Below are positions 1 to 9,590 of a stretch of DNA of 64,000 bases, in pieces. A program made the translations under genes and the position numbers. Every line of letters begins with the position of its first letter. The stretch's first letter is position 1. Origin of the DNA: Treponema sp. (GTDB lineage Bacteria; Spirochaetota; Spirochaetia; Treponematales; Treponemataceae); assembly GCA_017553635.1 (NCBI GenBank), contig JAFZKN010000021.1, positions 242,252 through 306,251 of the forward strand, in the 5' to 3' direction. Below the pieces are notes generated by a model. It had not been told where the DNA came from, did not search any database, and saw nothing but the letters and a program-made list of their open reading frames with translations.

Positions 1-1089
1 TCTGCTCTCTTTACACGCGGTGAAACTCAGTCACTTGCTGTTTGTACACTCGGTACAACAATGGATGAACAGGTTTACGATGATATCGATGGCGACAGAA
101 GTGAACACTTTATCCTTCACTATAACTTCCCGCCATACTCAGTTGGTGAAACAGGAAAGCTTACAACAGGAAGACGTGAAATCGGTCACGGAAACCTTGC
201 ACGTCGCTCGCTTGCTCCAATGGTTCCAAACCGCGAAGAGTTCCCTTACACAGTTCGTGTAGTTTCAGAAATCATGGAATCTAACGGTTCTTCTTCACAG
301 GCTTCTACATGTGGTGGATGTCTTTCTATGCTCGCTGCCGGTGTTCCGATGAAGAAAATGGTTGCTGGTATTGCAATGGGTCTTATCACAGAAGCAGAAG
401 GTGACAATCCTTACGGACGTTATAAGATTCTTTCTGATATCCTTGGAGAAGAAGATCACCTTGGTGACATGGACTTTAAGGTAGCAGGAACAAAAGACGG
501 TATTACTGGATTCCAGATGGATATCAAGATTGCCGGTGTTACAACAGAAATCATGAAAAAGGCTCTTGAACAGGCTCGTGTTGGCCGTATGCATATTCTT
601 TCTATCATGGAAAAATGCATTGACAAACCGGCTCCAATAAGCCCTTATGCTCCAAAAATTCTTACAATGAAAATTCCTGTAGACAAGATTGGTGCTTTAA
701 TCGGACCAGGCGGAAAGAATGTAAAAGCCCTCTGTGCACAGTATGGAGTTACAATTAATACAGACGATGACGGAACTGTAACAATCTACGGTAAAACTGG
801 TACTTCTGCAGAAGAAGCTAAAAAAGCCGTTAAGGGAATTACAGAAGATCCTGAAGTTGGAACAATTTACAATGGTGTTGTAAAGAGTATTAAAGACTTT
901 GGTGCATTTGTAGAAATCTTACCTGGTAAAGAAGGCTTGTGTCATATTTCTAAGCTTTCACGTGGCCGCGTAGAAAAGGTAACTGATGTTCTTAAAGAAG
1001 GACAGCAGATTCCTGTTAAACTTCTCGAAGTTGACCAGAGAGGCCGCCTCCAGCTTTCTTATATAGATGCAATCGAAGAACAGAAATAG
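1..1089 (+). CDS. pnp: Polyribonucleotide nucleotidyltransferase (PNPase), 5'-truncated
   Basis: This is the C-terminal 362 residues of PNPase, the phosphorolytic 3'-to-5' exoribonuclease. The reading frame is open from base 1, so the true start lies outside the window. The first residues (SALFTRGETQ) match the second RNase PH domain. The catalytic/metal region is seen as LGDMDFKVAGTKDG near base 460. A KH domain with the GPGG loop lies at about 690-720, and an S1 domain runs from about 860 to 1080 (GVVKSIKDFGAFVEI). The gene ends in TAG, directly followed by a hairpin series and a terminator. There is no sign of decay. Identification is secure; only the N-terminal half is missing. Confidence 0.97.
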   Translation, partial: SALFTRGETQSLAVCTLGTTMDEQVYDDIDGDRSEHFILHYNFPPYSVGETGKLTTGRREIGHGNLARRSLAPMVPNREEFPYTVRVVSEIMESNGSSSQASTCGGCLSMLAAGVPMKKMVAGIAMGLITEAEGDNPYGRYKILSDILGEEDHLGDMDFKVAGTKDGITGFQMDIKIAGVTTEIMKKALEQARVGRMHILSIMEKCIDKPAPISPYAPKILTMKIPVDKIGALIGPGGKNVKALCAQYGVTINTDDDGTVTIYGKTGTSAEEAKKAVKGITEDPEVGTIYNGVVKSIKDFGAFVEILPGKEGLCHISKLSRGRVEKVTDVLKEGQQIPVKLLEVDQRGRLQLSYIDAIEEQK

Positions 1090-1183
1090 TGTATGACTGA
1101 CGCTTCTCGCAGTCATACATGTTATATCACGACGGCTAAAGCCGCGTGATAAATAAGCTTCATGCTGATACTGCGTACAGCAT
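1090..1183 (+). other. Three consecutive hairpins after pnp
   Basis: Three inverted repeats follow the pnp stop codon directly. Arms 1090-1099/1110-1119 pair over 10 bp. Arms 1125-1136/1141-1151 form an 11-bp stem with one bulged A and a TAAA loop. Arms 1062+100, that is 1162-1167/1178-1183, pair over 6 bp. They precede the terminator at 1217. They could stabilise the pnp mRNA 3' end or be a small structured RNA; the sequence alone does not decide. Confidence 0.55.
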
Positions 1184-1216
1184 AACCCATAGGGTGCAGC
1201 GTGTGGATTTAAAAAG

Positions 1217-1244
1217 AGTTCGGCTACGGTCGGACTTTTTTTTT
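1217..1244 (+). terminator. Rho-independent terminator of pnp
   Basis: An 8-bp stem with two G-U pairs (1217-1224/1229-1236) closes a TACG tetraloop and runs into nine Ts (1236-1244). This is a textbook intrinsic terminator in the direction of pnp, 26 bases before dut. Confidence 0.88.
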
Positions 1245-1270
1245 ACACTCGAATATGGTAATATAGAATA

Positions 1271-1711
1271 ATGAATTTAATCGATATAAAATGTGTCGCT
1301 TTAGATGGCGCTGTAATTCCTGAATATAAAACCAAAGGAGCGGCAGGCTGTGATGTATGTGCTTTCCTTTCAGAAAGTTTAACTCTTAAACCGATGGAAC
1401 GTTATGCAGTTCCAACAGGGCTTTTTTTTGAAATCCCGGAAGGCTATGAAATTCAGGTTAGACCTCGTTCGGGCCTTGCAATTAAAAACGGCATTACATG
1501 CCTTAACACTCCAGGTACAATCGATTCTGATTACCGTGGCGAAGTAAAGATTATCCTTGCCAATCTTGGAACAGAAGATTTTGTAATCAATAACGGTGAC
1601 CGCATAGCTCAGCTTGTTGTAAGTCCTGTGACGGCAGCAAATTTTATAAAAGTTGATAAGCTCGATGAAACACAGAGGGGTAGCGGGGGATTTGGTTCTA
1701 CCGGAAAATAG
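1271..1711 (+). CDS. dut: dUTP diphosphatase (dUTPase)
   Basis: A 146-residue trimeric-type dUTPase that hydrolyses dUTP to dUMP and pyrophosphate, keeping uracil out of DNA and supplying dUMP for thymidylate synthesis. All five family motifs are visible: [34 protein letters not shown] and the C-terminal [11 protein letters not shown] that closes over the active site. Length is normal for the family. No Shine-Dalgarno sequence precedes the ATG; AT-rich -10-like sequences (TAATAT at 1259, TAGAAT at 1264) lie just before it, so a leaderless start is possible. A dCMP deaminase, the other dUMP source, is encoded at 54753. Confidence 0.96.
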   Translation: MNLIDIKCVALDGAVIPEYKTKGAAGCDVCAFLSESLTLKPMERYAVPTGLFFEIPEGYEIQVRPRSGLAIKNGITCLNTPGTIDSDYRGEVKIILANLGTEDFVINNGDRIAQLVVSPVTAANFIKVDKLDETQRGSGGFGSTGK

Positions 1712-1734
1712 AGTTTTTTTGAATCTTAAAATAA

Positions 1735-2931
1735 ATGAATATTAAAGAAAGAGCATTAGAAATAAAAGAAGTTCTCCAGGAAAAATACATTCACATTTTG
1801 TTTAAAAAGAGAATGTTTAAAGACAAAAGTCTTTTGAGGTATGTTTTAAAAGAACTTATGATTTATTTTCTTTTAATGTTCGTCGTTTTCTTTTTTATTT
1901 TCTTTGTAAATCAGATTCTCGTAATGATGCTTAATCTTCTTGGGAAAAATCTGCCTCTTGGTGATGTTATTCTTCTTATGTTTTATTCTATACCTTCAAT
2001 TATTTCGCAGACTGCACCTTTTTCTCTTTTGACTGGATTTTTAATGTGTCTTGGCAGGATGAACTCTGATAATGAAATTTTAATTTTGAGGGCCTCTGGA
2101 CAGAATCCCAGATTGATAATTCTTGTTCCTGTTCTAGCAATCGGGCTTATTGTTTCCGTTTTTTCTTTTTTTGTAAATGACTATCTTTTACCTGTAGGAC
2201 TCATTAAATACAAGGAACAGTATCTTATAAGCATTTCGCGGAATCCTTTTATTGAGATTGAACCGAATTCAGTAAAAAAGCTTAATGAAAATACAATCAT
2301 CACAGGTGATGTTAAAAACTCAGAAATTTCAGATATTGTTTTTATTGATCGTGATGAAAATCATAATCCAAGAATTATTTTCGGTGGAAAATCAAAAGCA
2401 GATACTTCAAATGAGAATGGTGTAAGCATGCAGCTTTCTATTTCTGATGCTTCTGTTATTACTCTGGATGCAAAGGATAAGAAAAAATTCAGTTTGATAA
2501 CTTCCGATATGATGAAACTTAATATTTTTGAATCTTCATTTATTTCCGGAAATAACGAAATTCAGCCTAATGAAATGACTTCTTATGATGTTTTAAAAGA
2601 GATTAAAAGGATAAAAAAGAATCCAAATCATACAAGGGAAGAACTTAATCAATGGGTTATTGAATTTAATAAAAAATATGCTCTTTCTTTTGGCGCGCTT
2701 TTTTTTGCATTTCTTGCACTTCCGCTTGCGCTGCTTTTCTGTAAGTATAATGGAATTGCTGTAGGATTGACGCTTGGTTTTATTATTTCCGCTCTTTACT
2801 GGTCTTTAATCTGGATATTTATGCTTGCCGGTTATAGAAACGGTTTTAATGGTTTTTTTGCAATGTGGATGCCGAATATTCTTGTCGGAATAGCGGGCCT
2901 GTTCTTTTACATCCGTATGATGAGGCAATAG
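1735..2931 (+). CDS. LptF/LptG (YjgP/YjgQ) family permease, first of pair
   Basis: A 398-residue inner-membrane protein of the LptF/LptG family, the transmembrane subunits of the ABC system that extracts lipopolysaccharide or a related glycolipid from the inner membrane. Hydrophobic segments at about residues 38-60, 77-100, 115-137 and three near the C terminus (about 318-395) frame a polar periplasmic beta-jellyroll-type domain (about 150-300), the family layout. The second subunit begins three bases after the stop codon. The start is not certain: no good Shine-Dalgarno precedes 1735, and an in-frame ATG at 1813 would remove a charged 26-residue extension. The cognate ATPase (LptB) is not in this window. 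Confidence 0.88.
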   Translation: MNIKERALEIKEVLQEKYIHILFKKRMFKDKSLLRYVLKELMIYFLLMFVVFFFIFFVNQILVMMLNLLGKNLPLGDVILLMFYSIPSIISQTAPFSLLTGFLMCLGRMNSDNEILILRASGQNPRLIILVPVLAIGLIVSVFSFFVNDYLLPVGLIKYKEQYLISISRNPFIEIEPNSVKKLNENTIITGDVKNSEISDIVFIDRDENHNPRIIFGGKSKADTSNENGVSMQLSISDASVITLDAKDKKKFSLITSDMMKLNIFESSFISGNNEIQPNEMTSYDVLKEIKRIKKNPNHTREELNQWVIEFNKKYALSFGALFFAFLALPLALLFCKYNGIAVGLTLGFIISALYWSLIWIFMLAGYRNGFNGFFAMWMPNILVGIAGLFFYIRMMRQ

Positions 2932-2933
2932 AA

Positions 2934-4013
2934 ATGAAGCTTGTATGGTATATTTTAAAACAGATTTTGCCGCTTTTATTCATCATTCTTTTTATGTTTA
3001 TTTTCGGTTTTGAAATTGCAGATCTTTTTATGAATATCTGGAAATATATTTTTAATAATGTTCCGGTTGTTACTGTTTTAAATATACTTGCTTTATATAT
3101 TCCAAAAACAGTAACGTATGCTTTGCCGCTTGCACTTCTTTTTGCAAACTGTTATATGCTTGGAAATCTTGAGTCACGGAATGAGCTTGTTGCATTTTTT
3201 GCTTCCGGTGTTTCTTATGTAAGGTTAGTAATGCCTCTTATAGTTTTTGCTTTTATTCTTGCGCAATTATTTATTCTGTTTGATGATAAGGTTGTTGTAC
3301 AGACTTATAAAAAGTATAATGAATTGAAAAATACATCTTTACATATTAATCAAAAGGAAACTAACAGTAATATTACAATCAGAAGTGAAGATGGAAAAAT
3401 TATTTATAAGGCAGATCTTTATGATGCACGGGAGAAAAAACTCCATGGTCTTATGGTTATTATAAGGGATGAGGAAGCAAAGTTTTCCTCAATTGTAAAA
3501 TGTAATTATGCAGTATGGAATGAGGATACGGACAAATGGGCTTTGTCTTCTCCGGTTGTTTATAAAATCAATGAGAATAACGATCTTGAAAATGTTAACA
3601 TAACTTCTGAGATTTCAGATCTTTTAGTTGAATCACCGGATACATTTAAAAATAATGAAGTAGATGTTGAAACGGTCTCAATAAAAGAAGCAAAAGAATA
3701 TTTAAGATATCTCCAGAGAACAGGTCTTCCCGGAGGAAAAGCTTATTCTGTTTACTACAAAAAGTTTTCTTTTCCTTATGTAATGCTTATTGTAACTTTT
3801 CTTGCAATCGGTTTGACTGGAAGAACAAGGAAAAATGCTTTAATCATCAGTTTTCTTTTTTCACTTATAGCATCTGTTATGTTTTATGTTTTGCAGATGG
3901 TTACGATGCTTCTTGCTGAAAATGGTTATATTGCTCCGGCTGCCGGTGCATGGCTGCCTGTTATTATATTTATGATATTAAGTTTTGTTCTTCTTAAAAA
4001 TTCAAAAACGTAA
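2934..4013 (+). CDS. LptF/LptG (YjgP/YjgQ) family permease, second of pair
   Basis: A 359-residue partner of the preceding permease with the same layout: N-terminal transmembrane helices (about 6-28, 48-70, 95-120), a polar periplasmic domain, and three C-terminal helices. The ATG at 2934, three bases after the upstream stop, is chosen because translation from it begins MKLVWYILKQILPLLF, the usual short N terminus; the frame stays open further upstream only inside the neighbouring gene. The two genes are almost certainly co-transcribed and translationally coupled. Which is LptF and which LptG cannot be told from inspection. Confidence 0.88.
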   Translation: MKLVWYILKQILPLLFIILFMFIFGFEIADLFMNIWKYIFNNVPVVTVLNILALYIPKTVTYALPLALLFANCYMLGNLESRNELVAFFASGVSYVRLVMPLIVFAFILAQLFILFDDKVVVQTYKKYNELKNTSLHINQKETNSNITIRSEDGKIIYKADLYDAREKKLHGLMVIIRDEEAKFSSIVKCNYAVWNEDTDKWALSSPVVYKINENNDLENVNITSEISDLLVESPDTFKNNEVDVETVSIKEAKEYLRYLQRTGLPGGKAYSVYYKKFSFPYVMLIVTFLAIGLTGRTRKNALIISFLFSLIASVMFYVLQMVTMLLAENGYIAPAAGAWLPVIIFMILSFVLLKNSKT

Positions 4014-4029
4014 AAAATAAGGAACATGT

Positions 4030-5166
4030 ATGGAAAATATATTCAAGATAACTCATAAGAATAAAAATTCAAAGGCAAGAACTGGCGTTTTAACATTGCC
4101 GCATGGAACCGTGCAGACTCCGGTATTTATGCCGGTTGGAACAAATGCAACTGTAAAGGCAATTACCAATGATGATCTTAATGAAATAGGTTTTGAGATT
4201 ATTCTTGCAAATACGTATCATCTATATCTTAGGCCTGGTGCAGATTTAATCCAGGAAGCAGGCGGGCTTCATGGATTTTCAAAATGGAATAAAAATTTTT
4301 TAACCGATTCCGGAGGATTTCAGGTTTTTTCACTTTCTAAGCTCAGAAAGATTACTGATGAGGGCGCAAAATTCCAGAGTAATATTGATGGAAGCTATCA
4401 TATGTTTACACCGGAAAATGTTGTTGATACTCAGGTTAAATTTAACTCGGATATACAGATGCAGCTTGATGTATGCTCTGGCTGGGGTGTTTCCAGAAAA
4501 GAGGCTGAAGAAGCTTTAAGGATAACTTCTGACTGGCTTTTGAGGGCAAAAAAAAGATGGGAAGAGTGCCGTGAAAATGGTTATAAGGGAATTCTTTTTC
4601 CGATTGTGCAGGGAAACTTTTTTGAGGATTTGAGAAAGAAAAGTGCAGAGTTTGTTTCATCGCTGGATATGGGCGGAATTGCAATAGGAGGCCTTTCTGT
4701 AGGAGAACCTAAAGAAGAATTCTCTAAATTCCTGTCCTATACAACTGACTTCCTTCCGGAAGATAAGCCTAAATACGTAATGGGAATTGGAACACCCGAC
4801 TATATTCTTGATGCAATTTCTAACGGAATTGACATGTTTGACTGTGTTTTACCTACACGAAATGCAAGAAACGGATCTTACTTTACACGGGATGGAATGC
4901 TTTCCATTAAACAGGAGCGTTTTTTGCATGATGACGGCCCTGTAGATCCTGAATGTAACTGCAAAGTGTGCAGGACATATTCACGTTCATATTTAAGGCA
5001 TTTATTTAAATCTTCTGAAATTTTAAGCAGTATTCTTGCAACTTTTCACAATTTATATTTTTTAAATAATATGGTAAAAGAAGCCAGAGAAGCTATTAAT
5101 AATGACAGATTTGACGAATATAAAGAGGTATTTCTGTCGAGATTTAAAGCAGGAGCAATAAAATGA
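4030..5166 (+). CDS. tgt: tRNA-guanine transglycosylase (queuine tRNA-ribosyltransferase)
   Basis: A 378-residue Tgt, which swaps G34 of tRNA-Asp/Asn/His/Tyr for the queuosine precursor preQ1. The substrate-binding motif TDSGGFQVF carries the conserved Asp at residue 93, and GIDMFDCVLPTRNARNG carries the catalytic Asp at about residue 271. The C-terminal zinc site is seen as CNCKVC followed by a downstream His. Length is typical. AAGGAA precedes the ATG. It follows the permease pair by 16 bases and overlaps the next gene by four bases (ATGA), so it sits in an operon. Confidence 0.97.
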   Translation: MENIFKITHKNKNSKARTGVLTLPHGTVQTPVFMPVGTNATVKAITNDDLNEIGFEIILANTYHLYLRPGADLIQEAGGLHGFSKWNKNFLTDSGGFQVFSLSKLRKITDEGAKFQSNIDGSYHMFTPENVVDTQVKFNSDIQMQLDVCSGWGVSRKEAEEALRITSDWLLRAKKRWEECRENGYKGILFPIVQGNFFEDLRKKSAEFVSSLDMGGIAIGGLSVGEPKEEFSKFLSYTTDFLPEDKPKYVMGIGTPDYILDAISNGIDMFDCVLPTRNARNGSYFTRDGMLSIKQERFLHDDGPVDPECNCKVCRTYSRSYLRHLFKSSEILSSILATFHNLYFLNNMVKEAREAINNDRFDEYKEVFLSRFKAGAIK

Positions 5167-6539
5167 AAAAAATATTTTCCGTACTTGTTTTTTTAAGCCT
5201 TTCTCTTTGTTTTGCACAGGACAAAAAAGCACCGTTAAAACCGGATCCTGAGAGAGTAGAAAAAGCCGCCCTCAAGGATGAAGGTAAGAATGCTGTAGAG
5301 GAAAAAATTGATACGATACGTTATGGAATTGAATCTGAAATAGTAAATCTTATCAAATCTCTTATTGATAATGATGACCCTCGTTTTTCTGATGAACTTT
5401 ATGGACTTTTCTATCAGACAAAAAGTGTAGCAGTCCGTGAAAAGATAATTGAATATTTTACAAAAGAAAAGGATCCATGTATCGAAGATTATGCTGTAGA
5501 AATTCTTTCTGATCCGTATGATACTAAAAATTCGACTGTAGATCTGCTTTTTAAATATATTTCAACTGTAAAAACAAAAGAGGCTGTTCCACATGTTTTA
5601 AAACTTCTTGAGTCTGAAGATGAAACTTATTTTTCAAATGCTCTTTCTGCACTCGGTGAAATAGGTGGAAATGAAGAAGCTTCTTACCTCATTGAATATC
5701 TTGACAGAGATGACCTTAGTGTTCCTCAGAGACAGAGCCTTATGAAGGTTCTTGGAAAATTAAAGGCAGAAGAAACTTATGACAGGCTTGCTGAAATTGC
5801 ACAGGATGAAGAAGAAAATTCATTTGTAAGAATGTATGCAGCTCAGGCAATCGGTGAAATGAAAAAGACTGAAGCTCTTCCGATTCTTGTAAAACTTTTT
5901 GAGACTTCTGATCCTAACTTTAGGGTTTGCGTAATAAAAGGCGTTTCAAATTATTCAAGTAAAGAAGCTGTTGATGTAATTATCCAGGGAATTAAAGACG
6001 GACACTGGAAGGTTAGACAGGAAGCACTTGAATGTGCACAGAAAATGAATCTTGAGGAAGCTGTTCCGTATATAATTTACAGAGCAAAAAAAGATCCGGA
6101 AAAGGTAATTAAAGAAAAGGCGTATGAGGTTCTTTCAAAACTTAATACATCTGAGAGCGTAAAATTTCTTATTGAACAGATTACAGATAAAAAAGTTGAC
6201 GATGGAGCAAAAGGGAGAGCGTGTGAGGCACTTCTTAAAAATACAACTGCTGGCAGGACTGAAATTGCTCAGCTTGCTGAAGAAGTTGCAGCAAATGACA
6301 GCCGAAAGCAGTTAAGATATACTGTTGGAAAACACATGTCAAAATATCCTGATCCGAAATTTGGAAAAGCCTCTTACGAATATATGTGTTCTAAGGATGC
6401 AATGACATGTGCAATAGGAATTGATATGTATGCTTCTGGAAGATATTCAGAATCTAAAGCAAAGATTTCTGAAATTGCAGAGAATCCTAAGGCTGGTGCA
6501 AACCAGAAAAAGGCGAGAAAAGTTCTTCAGCTTGATTAG
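5163..6539 (+). CDS. Secreted HEAT-repeat protein
   Basis: A 458-residue protein with a clear signal peptide (MKKIFSVLVFLSLSLCFAQ) followed by tandem helical repeats of about 30-35 residues with HEAT/PBS-lyase character, for example the units around ALPILVKLFETSDPNFRV and AVPYIIYRAKKDPEKVIKE. Such solenoids bind proteins; no catalytic motif is seen. The start overlaps the tgt stop (ATGA), which indicates translational coupling. It probably acts in the periplasm as a scaffold; partner unknown. Confidence 0.85.
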   Translation: MKKIFSVLVFLSLSLCFAQDKKAPLKPDPERVEKAALKDEGKNAVEEKIDTIRYGIESEIVNLIKSLIDNDDPRFSDELYGLFYQTKSVAVREKIIEYFTKEKDPCIEDYAVEILSDPYDTKNSTVDLLFKYISTVKTKEAVPHVLKLLESEDETYFSNALSALGEIGGNEEASYLIEYLDRDDLSVPQRQSLMKVLGKLKAEETYDRLAEIAQDEEENSFVRMYAAQAIGEMKKTEALPILVKLFETSDPNFRVCVIKGVSNYSSKEAVDVIIQGIKDGHWKVRQEALECAQKMNLEEAVPYIIYRAKKDPEKVIKEKAYEVLSKLNTSESVKFLIEQITDKKVDDGAKGRACEALLKNTTAGRTEIAQLAEEVAANDSRKQLRYTVGKHMSKYPDPKFGKASYEYMCSKDAMTCAIGIDMYASGRYSESKAKISEIAENPKAGANQKKARKVLQLD

Positions 6540-6550
6540 GAGATGCTTTA

Positions 6551-7000
6551 ATGACAACTGATGAATACTGGCAGAAATTTCTTAAAGAAAAAAATAAAAA
6601 GCCGGATTTAAAATATAACGGTGAATTTCAGTTTGGAATGGGTGACGATGAAGACAGTGGGCTTTTAGGCCTCGTTATTTCAGGACGTAAAACTGCGGTT
6701 ACTTCTTCACTTTATTCTTTTGATATCGATATGGAACGTGTTCCCAAAAAAGGTGATTATTATATTATTACAGATAACAGCGGAAATCCTGTATGCATAA
6801 TTCACGAAATCAATGTTCAAGTTACTGCATTTAAAGATGTGACATGGGAATATGCTCAAAAAGAAGGAGAAGACGAAAATATAAGCCAGTGGCGTAACAG
6901 TCATATAGATTTCTTTATGGATGAAGGCGATATCATGGGTTATGAATTTTCAGAAGATATGCCTGTTGTTCTTGAAGAGTTTGAAGTCGTATACCGTTAG
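6551..7000 (+). CDS. ASCH domain protein
   Basis: A 149-residue protein of the ASCH family, a PUA-like fold. Family hallmarks are the GRKTAVTSS segment (about residues 45-54), the GDYYIITDNSGNPVCII strand pair, and the EGEDENISQWRNSHIDFF region. ASCH proteins bind RNA or nucleosides, and some relatives are N4-acetylcytidine amidohydrolases, but the activity of this one is unknown. It follows the HEAT gene by 11 bases with AGGAGATG upstream, and ends facing the convergent helicase gene. Confidence 0.82.
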   Translation: MTTDEYWQKFLKEKNKKPDLKYNGEFQFGMGDDEDSGLLGLVISGRKTAVTSSLYSFDIDMERVPKKGDYYIITDNSGNPVCIIHEINVQVTAFKDVTWEYAQKEGEDENISQWRNSHIDFFMDEGDIMGYEFSEDMPVVLEEFEVVYR

Positions 7001-7043
7001 TTGCAATGTTTGCTTTTACCGGTTCTTGTGCAGTATATTTAAT

Positions 7044-9590
7044 TTAGTTTTCGTAGAAACTGTTTATCTTTCTGTAAACTGAGTTAATTTTTTCTTTCTG
7101 TTCATCCGTAAATCTGTCATCTGCCTGATCGATTAGTGTTTCAAGAGTTGAAAGGCTTTCTGAAATTGCAGTTGAGAAACCTCTCGAAACCTTAAACCAG
7201 TAGTTTCCATTATTATCAGTAAATATGCAGATAAAGCCCATTTCACGGCTTTTACTTTTTGCAACAGCAACATTAAGAATAAAATCCGTGGCATCTACAA
7301 GTTTTTGAATATCTTTTTCATTTGAAATATTGATATTAAGCTTTCTGTCAAATTTCTTTTCTTCAACAGGAATCAGATTAAGATTTGCTGCAATTTTAAA
7401 GATAAGCTCAAGTTTGTCGCCTGAAAGAAGTTCATAGCCGTCTTTAAGAAGAACTTTTCCGCGTAAACCTGATATTCTTGAATAGAGTTTATTATCTTTT
7501 GAAATGTCGTTTTCTTTTGCACATACGAGAAGTTCACCGAGAGGAAGAAATACAGTCTGTTTTCCCTTGATTTTTTTTGTCTTAAAGATAAATGAACCGA
7601 TTGTAAGACCTTCTTTTTCTTCTCCTTTTTTATGCAGTTTTTCATTTTTAAGCTTTTCTTTCTGAGGTTTGTCACCTTTTGCCTTTTTAAGTGAATTTAG
7701 ATTTGATTCCAGCTGTGGATCAATTTTATAAAGCTGGTTTTTCGTAAGAGGAGATACACTCATGGCAAAAATTCTGCTTGTTCTTACAATTTCACCTGCG
7801 ACTATGTACAGAGGATCTGTTCGGAACATTCCGCTTCCAGGATGAATTGAAATATGGTCAGCTGTCAGTGTTCTGTAATTATCACGGGATTCACGTACGC
7901 ATACAAATTGAATCATTCCGCTTGCGATACAGCACAGGTAATTGTCTATAGAGCCTTTTGAAAGAATCGGAATTTGCTGGTCAGAAATGATTTCTGAAAG
8001 CTGCAGATTTATGTTTTCGATTTCTGCCATTACCTTTTCGTCTAGGTAATACTTTTTACAGAAGTGTTCTTTATTTTTCTGCTGGATGTATGTTCTGTAA
8101 AGATTTAAATATGCAACAAAATCGCCCTGGATGTCGCGGAAAGAATGATGGGCTTTTCTTGCATCCATTTCTTCTCCCTGCGGTAATACAAAAGGTGAGT
8201 GTGTACTTAAAAAGGATGCAGCAATGAGAACTTCTTCGAGTACATCCGGGTATTTCATTATGGATTCGACAATGATTCTTGAAACACGCGGTGCAAGCGG
8301 GAAGAGCACCATCATATTTCCTATTGCTGAAAGTGAGTTGTCATCATTGATTGCCTTAAGAAGCCTGAGTGTTTCAACGGCACCACGGATTGCTTCTTTT
8401 GAAGGCTGTGAAATAAAGTCAAAGCTTTCAAAATCTCTGATTCCGAGTTCCGACATCCTTAAAACAACTTCACTCAAGTCTGTCCTGAATATTTCTTCTA
8501 TTGTGTAGCTTTCCCGGGTTTCGTAATCTTTTTTAGGATAGAGTCTGTAGCATGTTCCTGGTTGTGTTCTTCCGGCACGGCCGCGTCTCTGGTTGCATGA
8601 AGCCTTTGAAACAGGTGTTTCGATAAGGCTTGAAGTGTAGGTTTTAGGTGAATAGAAGTTAAGCTTTGCTAGACCGGAATCGATTACGGATGTAATTCCA
8701 TCGATGGTTACAGAAGTTTCTGCAATGTTTGTCGAGATTATGACTTTTTTTCTTCCAAGAGGCGGTTTGTCAAAAACTTTTTCCTGTTCCTCTTTTGCAA
8801 GTCTTCCGTAAAGAGGAACCATCTGAATTTTTCTTGAAAAAGGAGCGTGGTATAATTTATTGATACAGTCTTTGATTGCTTTTTCACCTGGGAGAAAGAC
8901 AAGAATATCACCGTCTGTATGATTGTACAAAATTCTATCTATTGTATTTGCAATTTTTGAAAGAAGAGCTTCTTCTGCAGTTGTAGTAAGTGTGCTTGCA
9001 GGAATTGTAGGTGAATCATATATAACTGTTACAGGATAAGTTACTGTATCAATTGTTACAATCGGGCAGCCGTCAAAATAAGTTGAAAACTGCTCTGCAT
9101 TCATAGTTGCGCTTGAAACAATTACCTTTAAATCAGGACGTACTTTTAAAACGCGTTTGATAAGTCCAAGAACAAAGTCAATGTTTAAGCTTCGCTCGTG
9201 TGCTTCATCAATCATAATGACTGAATATCTGTTCATCATCGGATCAAGTTTCATTTCCTGCAAAAGAATTCCGTCGGTCATGATTTTAATCTTTGTAGTT
9301 AAATCTGTTTTATCTTCAAAACGCATTTTATATCCGACAAGACCGGGATAAGAAGTGCCTAACTGCTTTGAAATGAACTCGCTTACTGAAAGAGCTGCTA
9401 TGCGTCTTGGCTGTGTAACTGCGATTATGCCGTTTTCTGAATAACCTGCTTCGTGGAGTATAACCGGAATCTGTGTTGTTTTTCCTGAACCTGTAGGACT
9501 TTGTACTACGATAACCTGATTCTGTTTGAGAGTATCAAGAATTCTCTGCTTCTGCTGGTAAACAGGAAGCGCCTGATAATTTATTGCCAT
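7044..9590 (-). CDS. DEAH-box ATP-dependent RNA helicase (HrpA/HrpB type)
   Basis: An 848-residue SF2 helicase. Motif I is SPTGSGKTTQIP (about residue 31), motif II is IDEAHERSLN, motif III SATMN, and motif VI QRRGRAGRTQPG, which together identify the DEAH/RHA branch. HA2-type helical sequence follows the helicase core. The last ~250 residues, with a Lys/Glu-rich linker (KKAKGDKPQKEKLKNEK), match nothing I recognise. It is close to HrpB in length but much shorter than enterobacterial HrpA (about 1300 residues). The start overlaps the end of the upstream CapA gene by 10 bases, so the two are one transcript. Confidence 0.9.
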   Translation of the reverse strand: MAINYQALPVYQQKQRILDTLKQNQVIVVQSPTGSGKTTQIPVILHEAGYSENGIIAVTQPRRIAALSVSEFISKQLGTSYPGLVGYKMRFEDKTDLTTKIKIMTDGILLQEMKLDPMMNRYSVIMIDEAHERSLNIDFVLGLIKRVLKVRPDLKVIVSSATMNAEQFSTYFDGCPIVTIDTVTYPVTVIYDSPTIPASTLTTTAEEALLSKIANTIDRILYNHTDGDILVFLPGEKAIKDCINKLYHAPFSRKIQMVPLYGRLAKEEQEKVFDKPPLGRKKVIISTNIAETSVTIDGITSVIDSGLAKLNFYSPKTYTSSLIETPVSKASCNQRRGRAGRTQPGTCYRLYPKKDYETRESYTIEEIFRTDLSEVVLRMSELGIRDFESFDFISQPSKEAIRGAVETLRLLKAINDDNSLSAIGNMMVLFPLAPRVSRIIVESIMKYPDVLEEVLIAASFLSTHSPFVLPQGEEMDARKAHHSFRDIQGDFVAYLNLYRTYIQQKNKEHFCKKYYLDEKVMAEIENINLQLSEIISDQQIPILSKGSIDNYLCCIASGMIQFVCVRESRDNYRTLTADHISIHPGSGMFRTDPLYIVAGEIVRTSRIFAMSVSPLTKNQLYKIDPQLESNLNSLKKAKGDKPQKEKLKNEKLHKKGEEKEGLTIGSFIFKTKKIKGKQTVFLPLGELLVCAKENDISKDNKLYSRISGLRGKVLLKDGYELLSGDKLELIFKIAANLNLIPVEEKKFDRKLNINISNEKDIQKLVDATDFILNVAVAKSKSREMGFICIFTDNNGNYWFKVSRGFSTAISESLSTLETLIDQADDRFTDEQKEKINSVYRKINSFYEN

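Noticed and set aside
7001..7043. Terminator between the ASCH gene and the helicase
   Set aside because: No stable stem with a T-run could be found in the short convergent gap.
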